From the NCBI GenBank assembly GCA_022779285.1, contig JALFST010000033.1, positions 1 to 36,248 of the forward strand: 36,248 nucleotides of DNA. Direction: 5' to 3'. The position numbers and the translations under genes are program-made. This document shows, in pieces, positions 31,790 to 36,248 of the stretch. The stretch is from Peptoniphilaceae bacterium (GTDB lineage Bacteria; Bacillota; Clostridia; Tissierellales; Peptoniphilaceae). The notes beneath the pieces are model-generated. The model was not told where the DNA came from, searched no databases, and saw only the letters and a list, made by a program, of their open reading frames with translations. Within the stretch, counting starts at the first letter, position 1, and each line of letters opens with the position of its first letter.

Positions 31790-32925
31790 AGATTTCCTCC
31801 CTGTTGCTCTGCATCTTGCAATTCGGCGGTTTTCTTAACGCTCTTAACGACCATCCTCTGCTTGTATCCGGATAAGAAATGTTCTGCCGCAAAGAATACA
31901 AAAATAACAGCCTGAATAATGTCCATGAGCTGAGACGCCACTCCGCTATTGGAGGCCATCAGATTGCACCCCTTACTGAGATAGGACATGAAAAAAGCAG
32001 CAAAAGGAACCAGTACGGGATTGTTTCCGGCGATGCAGGCAATGGTAATTCCCGTCCATCCATATCCGGGAAGGGATGACCACGCAAAGGCCGTATCGCG
32101 TCCCAAAACCTCAAAGCCTCCTCCCATTCCTGCAAGAATGCCTCCCAGAACCTGCGCCAATACCATGACACTCGCCACACGAATTCCCGAATATTTGGCA
32201 AAATCCTGATTCAGTCCGATCATTCGAATCGAATAACCCCAGCGTGTTTTTTTCATAAAAATTGCTGTGATGATCACAAAAAAGATTGCGATCAAAAAAC
32301 CGGCCGTCAGCTTCGATCCATTGGAAATTAACTCGGGAACCGCCGATGTCGGTAGAAAATTCATTGTCTGGAGCGATCCCTTTGACTTGTCCGCAAAGTA
32401 GGTGTTCATTAAAAACTTGATAAAATACATGATGACATAGTTCAGCATCAGTGAATTGACCATTTCGGAAACATCCAGTTTTGCTTTCAGCACCCCCGGA
32501 ATCAGCATCATGGCTCCTGTCGCGAGACTGCCTGCCAGAACCGCCGCAACCATGTGAATTCCTGCAGGCATAGGCACGTAGATTGCTACCAGAGAGGCCA
32601 CAAAAGCCCCCAGCATAATGCCTCCCTCAGCGCCCAGGTTAAATAAATTGGCAGAAAACATCACGCAGGTTGCCAGCCCCGTAAAAATAATGGGCGTCAT
32701 GCCCGCCAGAATGTCTGTAATATTTTTTATTGAAATAGCGCCCCTTGCATTGACAAAGGGACGAATCAATAAATTCTCCATGGCCTTTGCGGTAGCATTC
32801 AGCCGCTCTCCCCAGGAAGGCTCATCCACACTGAGAAAAATTAGAATCGCCGCCATGAGAAGGGCAAGAAAAATTGCTACCGCTCCGCGAAGAATGATGA
32901 ATTGTAATTTTTCTTTTCTATTCAT
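31786..32925 (-). CDS. Nucleoside ABC transporter permease, NupP type
   Basis: The 379-residue partner permease (YufP/NupP-like). It has a short basic N-terminus, a first helix, a periplasmic-side stretch, and the family blocks ITDILAGMTPIIFTGLATCVMFSANLFNLGAEGGIMLGAF and GLNQDFAKYSGIRVASVMVLAQVLGGILAGMGGGFEVLG. I chose the ATG at 32925, which overlaps the ATPase stop as ATGAATAG and follows GAGGG at about seven bases; an upstream GTG at 32952 would extend further into the ATPase gene. Confidence 0.94.
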   Translation of the reverse strand: MNRKEKLQFIILRGAVAIFLALLMAAILIFLSVDEPSWGERLNATAKAMENLLIRPFVNARGAISIKNITDILAGMTPIIFTGLATCVMFSANLFNLGAEGGIMLGAFVASLVAIYVPMPAGIHMVAAVLAGSLATGAMMLIPGVLKAKLDVSEMVNSLMLNYVIMYFIKFLMNTYFADKSKGSLQTMNFLPTSAVPELISNGSKLTAGFLIAIFFVIITAIFMKKTRWGYSIRMIGLNQDFAKYSGIRVASVMVLAQVLGGILAGMGGGFEVLGRDTAFAWSSLPGYGWTGITIACIAGNNPVLVPFAAFFMSYLSKGCNLMASNSGVASQLMDIIQAVIFVFFAAEHFLSGYKQRMVVKSVKKTAELQDAEQQGGNL

Positions 32926-34486
32926 GACATGCCCTCGCAATTTCTTCCGCACCCTGCCTCCGTATGCCCAACATATATTCTCCCATCAGGGTATCGCTGA
33001 GCATGGAGGAATCCTCAAAATAGCCGGCAATCTCTCCGCCATGCATTACCAAAAGGCTGTCGGAAAGCTCCATGACCTCATTCAAATCGGCAGACACCAG
33101 AAGTACAGCTCCTCCTTCTCTTGCAAAATCCACGATACGCTTTCGAATAAAGGCGGTGGCCCCCACATCCACACCACGCGTCGGCTGATCGGCGATCAAA
33201 AGGCGCGGGCTTCCGGAAAGCTCTCTGGCAACAACCACCTTTTGGATATTTCCTCCCGAAAGCATCCCCACCTCCTGTCGCTCATTTTTACATAGAATAT
33301 AGTAATCCTGAATCAATTGCCGCGACAGATCATGGATTTTTTTGGAATCAAATAACGGTCCTCTATTATAACGTTTTTGATTGACACGATTGGAAATGAG
33401 ATTCTCTTCCACGCTCCCTTTTGCCGCAATGCCATAGAGCATACGATCTTCGGGAATCAGCGATACACCGTTTTCTCTCAGCTTCTCCTGTGAAATGCCC
33501 AAAATGGACGTTCCCTGCATCTCCACAGAACCGGCCTCCGCCTTGGAAAATCCGAACAAAAGATCTACAAGCTCCTTTTGACCATTGCCCTCCACTCCTG
33601 CAATGCCCAAAATTTCACCCTCTCGGACATCAAACGATACACCGCCGACCACTCTTTTTCCGAATTCATTGTGAAATTCCAGGTTGCGAACGCGCATTAC
33701 AACGTTTCTCGGCTGCGCTTTGCTCTTTTCCACCTTCAGAACCACATCGCGCCCCACCATTTTGCGGGAAATTTCTTGCTGTGTCACATCCCGAGTGTTC
33801 ATCGTCTCAATCAAACGACCGCCGCGTAAAACCGTGATACGATCGGTAATTTCCATGATTTCATTCAATTTATGTGAAATGAAGAGAATGGTATATCCTT
33901 CTTCCTTTAATACGGTCAGCTGACGGAAAAGCTCCTCCGTCTCCTGCTTGGTTAAAACCGCCGTCGGTTCGTCCAGAATCAGAATTTGTGCTCCACGTAA
34001 AAGTGCCTTTAAGATCTCTATTTTCTGTTTCATTCCCACGGGGACATCCGCGACTCGCGCACGCGGATCTACCGGCAGATGAAATTTTTCCGCATATTGC
34101 TCTGTAATTGCTATTGCTTTTTCCTGATCAACAAAGATTCCTTTTTTCTTCGGCGGAATCCCGAGCACCAGATTTTCCGCTACCGTCAGGCTCGGCACCA
34201 GCATGAAATGCTGATGTACCATTCCCACCCCCTTGGCAATAGCCACGGCAGGAGATGTCAAATTCACCTTTTCTCCGTGAATAAAGATTTCTCCTTCTGT
34301 CGGTTGTTCCAGACCGAACAGCATCTTCATGAGCGTCGTTTTTCCCGCTCCGTTCTCCCCCATAACGGCATGAATTTCTCCCTTACGCACCGAAAGAGAA
34401 ATGTCTTGATTTGCCGCAACCCCGTTGGGATAGATCTTGGAGATTCCTCGCATTTCCACGGCGTACCGGATATTTTTTTCTTCCAT
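32918..34486 (-). CDS. Nucleoside ABC transporter ATP-binding protein, NupO type
   Basis: A 522-residue ATPase with two nucleotide-binding domains fused, as in YufO/NupO and RbsA. The first domain has Walker A GENGAGKTTL near 41-50 and Walker B ILILDEPTAVL; the second has the degenerate P-loop GVEGNGQKE, the signature LSGGNIQKVVVARELS, and LLIADQPTRGVDVGA. The ATG at 34486 has AGAGGAAG just upstream; the frame stays open upstream into the terminator after the BMP gene, which I exclude. It overlaps the NupP-type gene by eight bases. Confidence 0.95.
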   Translation of the reverse strand: MEEKNIRYAVEMRGISKIYPNGVAANQDISLSVRKGEIHAVMGENGAGKTTLMKMLFGLEQPTEGEIFIHGEKVNLTSPAVAIAKGVGMVHQHFMLVPSLTVAENLVLGIPPKKKGIFVDQEKAIAITEQYAEKFHLPVDPRARVADVPVGMKQKIEILKALLRGAQILILDEPTAVLTKQETEELFRQLTVLKEEGYTILFISHKLNEIMEITDRITVLRGGRLIETMNTRDVTQQEISRKMVGRDVVLKVEKSKAQPRNVVMRVRNLEFHNEFGKRVVGGVSFDVREGEILGIAGVEGNGQKELVDLLFGFSKAEAGSVEMQGTSILGISQEKLRENGVSLIPEDRMLYGIAAKGSVEENLISNRVNQKRYNRGPLFDSKKIHDLSRQLIQDYYILCKNERQEVGMLSGGNIQKVVVARELSGSPRLLIADQPTRGVDVGATAFIRKRIVDFAREGGAVLLVSADLNEVMELSDSLLVMHGGEIAGYFEDSSMLSDTLMGEYMLGIRRQGAEEIARACHE

Positions 34487-34540
34487 TGGCTTCCTCTGTT
34501 TTTTATTTTCGTCCCGTCTTACCACAAGAATTCCAAAGGG

Positions 34541-34573
34541 AAAAGGCCGTACTGTCTTCTCAGCACGGCCTTT
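34541..34573 (-). terminator. Attenuator after the BMP lipoprotein gene
   Basis: Stem AAAGGCCGT (34542-34550) with its complement (34565-34573), continued inward by CTG/CAG after one mismatch, loop TCTTCT, and T-rich sequence beyond it on the - strand. It lies between the BMP lipoprotein gene and the ATPase gene and would lower expression of the membrane components relative to the lipoprotein. Confidence 0.7.
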
Positions 34574-34583
34574 CCGAGGATAC

Positions 34584-35756
34584 CTACGGACGAACCTGAT
34601 CACGCAGCGTGATCACGCCCTCATTGTCCTCTAATGCGGAAGGCACGGTAACCTTGCCGTCAAGAATGGCTTTTTCGGCATCCTCAACACTCTTTTTTAC
34701 CTCGTCTGTCGCATATTTCGCATAATTTTTATCGGTTACGATACCGACGCCGCCATCCTTGATTCCCAGTGTCACATTCGTTCCCCAGTGCTCGGAGCCC
34801 TTATCCCACTCATCAAACAACCAGATCATGGAATTGCCGATATTTTTAAGGCCCGAAGTCAACGTGATCGCAGCCAGGTCCTTTGAAAAGGTGGCTTCCT
34901 GATCGGAATCCACGCCGATAAACCATGCCTTGCCGTTTTCAAGAGCCGCCTCTGCAGCACCGTTTCCGGCATTCCCCGCAACGCCCCAAATAATGTCACA
35001 TTTGTTGTCGTTGATCATGGAAACTCCATATTCCTTGGCATTGGCCGTATCCACATAATCTCCCGTATATCTGGTATCCACCTTGATATTCGGGTTGACA
35101 GACTGCGCACCGCGAATATAACCATAAAGGAAGTCGTTGATTACCGGGCTGTCAATGCCGCCGACAAAGCCGATCACCGGCTCAGGATTGATTTTCTCTA
35201 CGCCTGTACTTGTTGTCATACCCCCGGCAAAAACTCCGATTAAATATCCGAGATCATTTTGTTTATACGTCAAATTGACAACATTCGCATTTTCTCCTAC
35301 ATAGGTATCATCGTCAAAAATCGCATATTTTTGATTCGGATACTTGGTGGCCACTTCCTTCAAATAGTCCGGCATCTGATATGTGCCGCACACCACAAGA
35401 TCATATTCTCCGGACTCGGAAACCTCGTAGAGCGTATTGAGCCAAACCGGCTTATCCTCATCTCGGCCGCCCATCTCTATGGTTTTAAGAGTAATCCGGC
35501 CATCCTTTTTCAATTTCTCCAGTCCTGCCTGGCAGGAATCAAAGAATGACTTGTCTCCAAGATTGCCGTTGACCAGATATACGACATTGCGAACCTTCGC
35601 GTTTTCCGTCGATTTTTCACTCGTTTGTGCTTGCGCCTGTGAGGTCTCCCCGGAGCCTGATGATGCCGGAGCCTTTTCCTTGCCTTGGCCGCCACATGCT
35701 GCAAGTCCAAATACAAGTACTGCCGTCATTGCGATTGTCAACCACCGTTTCTTCAT
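34584..35756 (-). CDS. BMP family nucleoside-binding lipoprotein
   Basis: A 390-residue surface lipoprotein of the BMP (Bmp/PnrA/NupN) family, which captures purine nucleosides for the adjacent importer. The signal peptide ends in GLAAC (Cys about 21), followed by a Gly/Ser/Gln/Glu-rich linker to about residue 53. Family blocks are VVYLVNGNLGDKSFFDSCQAGLEKL, then VGFVGGIDSPVINDFLYGYIRGAQSVNP and VIWGVAGNAGNGAAEAA-like IIWGVAGNAGNGAAEAALE. AGGAGG precedes the ATG. First gene of the operon, with promoter, LacI-type palindrome and attenuator around it. Confidence 0.96.
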   Translation of the reverse strand: MKKRWLTIAMTAVLVFGLAACGGQGKEKAPASSGSGETSQAQAQTSEKSTENAKVRNVVYLVNGNLGDKSFFDSCQAGLEKLKKDGRITLKTIEMGGRDEDKPVWLNTLYEVSESGEYDLVVCGTYQMPDYLKEVATKYPNQKYAIFDDDTYVGENANVVNLTYKQNDLGYLIGVFAGGMTTSTGVEKINPEPVIGFVGGIDSPVINDFLYGYIRGAQSVNPNIKVDTRYTGDYVDTANAKEYGVSMINDNKCDIIWGVAGNAGNGAAEAALENGKAWFIGVDSDQEATFSKDLAAITLTSGLKNIGNSMIWLFDEWDKGSEHWGTNVTLGIKDGGVGIVTDKNYAKYATDEVKKSVEDAEKAILDGKVTVPSALEDNEGVITLRDQVRP

Positions 35757-35773
35757 AATCCCTCCTGATTCTC

Positions 35774-35787
35774 GGATAACGTTATCC
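35774..35787. promoter_or_regulatory. LacI-type palindromic operator
   Basis: GGATAACGTTATCC is a perfect 14-base palindrome centred on CG, the hallmark of LacI/GalR-family operators. It lies between the -10 box and the ribosome binding site of the BMP gene, so it would block early transcription. No LacI-family gene lies in the window. Confidence 0.65.
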
Positions 35788-35799
35788 TTTTTTAGCTCT

Positions 35800-35827
35800 A
35801 TTGTAACCGATCAAACATGCTTTTCAA
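35800..35827 (-). promoter_or_regulatory. Promoter of the nucleoside operon
   Basis: On the - strand TTGAAA (35822-35827), a 16-base spacer and TACAAT (35800-35805). Transcription would start near 35793, just upstream of the palindrome at 35774-35787. Confidence 0.6.
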
Positions 35828-35880
35828 AGCAAATCACGGAGGAAATCCTCCGGCAACGCCCCATCCTCCTTTGAAAAGCA
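35818..35880. repeat. Nested inverted repeats upstream of the nucleoside operon
   Basis: Outer arms TGCTTTTCAAA (35818-35828) and its exact complement (35870-35880) enclose a second perfect inverted repeat, CGGAGGA-AA-TCCTCCG (35837-35852), and a further TCCTCC at 35864-35869 that could pair with the same GGAGGA. The left outer arm contains the -35 box. A short direct repeat, AAGCAAATCAC, begins at about 35827 and again at about 35917. Confidence 0.6.
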
Positions 35881-35960
35881 GCTGTATTCCTCTCCTCAAA
35901 TAAGAAAAACCGGATAAGCAAATCACCGAGACAACCGATTCCGGACAGAAATTCGGACAC

Positions 35961-35991
35961 AAAAAAACCGGCTTGGATAACCAAACCGGTT
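35961..35991 (-). terminator. Terminator of the rRNA operon
   Basis: Stem AACCGG (35966-35971) with its complement (35986-35991), extended inside by GG/CC pairs, then seven T on the - strand. It follows the tRNA gene. Confidence 0.75.
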
Positions 35992-35995
35992 GCGA

Positions 35996-36067
35996 TTGCG
36001 GGGGCAGGATTCGAACCTACGATCTCCGGGTTATGAGCCCGACGAGATACCACTTCTCTACCCCGCG
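35996..36067 (-). tRNA. Initiator tRNA-Met (anticodon CAT)
   Basis: A complete cloverleaf of 72 bases: seven-base acceptor stem, D arm GAGA/TCTC, anticodon loop CTCATAA, five-base variable loop, T arm GTAGG-TTCGAAT-CCTGC, and discriminator A. It is the initiator because position 1 is C opposite A72 (mismatch) and the anticodon stem has the three G-C pairs GGG/CCC. The 3' CCA is not encoded (TCG follows). It lies 44 bases downstream of the 5S gene and is likely co-transcribed with it. Confidence 0.95.
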
Positions 36068-36093
36068 ATATACGGAAAGGCACCGTCCGTTAA

Positions 36094-36108
36094 GGAAAGT
36101 ACCTTTCC
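36094..36108 (-). repeat. Spacer hairpin between 5S rRNA and tRNA
   Basis: GGAAAG-TAC-CTTTCC, a perfect six-base stem with a three-base loop; GGAAAGG at 36074-36080 offers an alternative partner for the same CCTTTCC. Probably an rRNA processing element. Confidence 0.45.
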
Positions 36109-36111
36109 AAA

Positions 36112-36228
36112 TTGGCAACGTCCTACTCTCCCAGGCAGTCTCCCGCCAAGTACCATCGGCGTACTCGGGCTTAACTTCTGTGTTCGAGATGGGAACAGGT
36201 GTATCTCCGAGGCTATCGTCACCATATT
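36112..36228 (-). rRNA. rrf: 5S ribosomal RNA
   Basis: About 117 bases. On the - strand it shows the conserved 5S core (CCCATCTCGAACACAGAAG, then TTAAGCCC), a GCGGGAGACTGCCTGGGAGAGTAG-type 3' half, and complementary ends (TGGTGACG with CGTTGCCA). The ends are approximate. The last 20 bases of the window are the spacer toward a 23S gene that would lie outside. Confidence 0.95.
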
Positions 36229-36248
36229 GCTCCTTGACCGCATGTCTC

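Noticed and set aside
35757-35960. Purine riboswitch before the nucleoside operon
   Set aside because: Inverted repeats exist, but I see no three-way junction or conserved loop sequences of known purine riboswitches.

Overview
The window looks like part of a chromosome from a fermentative Firmicute of the Clostridia, probably Lachnospiraceae-like. The signs are Gram-positive Shine-Dalgarno sequences (AGGAGG type), several lipoprotein ABC binding proteins with a cysteine lipobox, a YtrA-type GntR regulator, a BMP/Nup nucleoside transporter, an MsmX-like ATPase, and a GH112 phosphorylase typical of bacteria living on mucin or milk glycans. The genus cannot be fixed from the sequence alone. Coding density is high, no gap exceeds 300 bases, and I see no phage, insertion sequence or CRISPR array.

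Left part (1-3.7 kb, + strand): thymidine kinase with an unusual P-loop, polyphosphate kinase with a long C-terminal tail, and a small membrane protein, closed by a bidirectional terminator. From 3.7 to 8.4 kb (- strand) lies a five-gene acid-sugar cassette: UxaA-type lyase small and large subunits, a DUF1537 four-carbon acid-sugar kinase, a PdxA2-type dehydrogenase and a KdgT-type permease. It is transcribed divergently from a PrpR-like regulator (8.57-10.4 kb) whose AAA+ domain has lost the sigma-54 activator motifs.

Middle part (10.5-17.3 kb, - strand): a galacto-/lacto-N-biose operon with a lipoprotein binding protein, two permeases, a 68-residue membrane protein, GH112 phosphorylase and its own MsmX/UgpC-type ATPase. 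Import followed by phosphorolysis would yield galactose 1-phosphate and an N-acetylhexosamine. A run of same-strand genes follows (24.4-17.6 kb): purB, purA, lemA, a DUF2207 membrane protein and a 584-residue protein with a PEPCK/HprK-like P-loop whose function I do not know.

Right part: a YtrA-type GntR/ABC transporter operon (27.3-24.5 kb) with a near-consensus promoter embedded in an inverted repeat; a divergent FMN-binding lipoprotein; a DUF985 cupin; and a nucleoside uptake and salvage operon (35.8-28.9 kb) in the order BMP lipoprotein, NupO-type ATPase, two permeases, two tandem nucleoside hydrolases, with a LacI-type palindrome at its promoter. The right edge holds the 3' end of an rRNA operon on the - strand: 5S rRNA and initiator tRNA-Met.

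The strongest candidates for something undescribed are the PEPCK/HprK-like protein in its purBA-lemA context, the sigma-54-independent PrpR-like regulator with its acid-sugar cassette, and the Lys-to-Gln change in the thymidine kinase P-loop.
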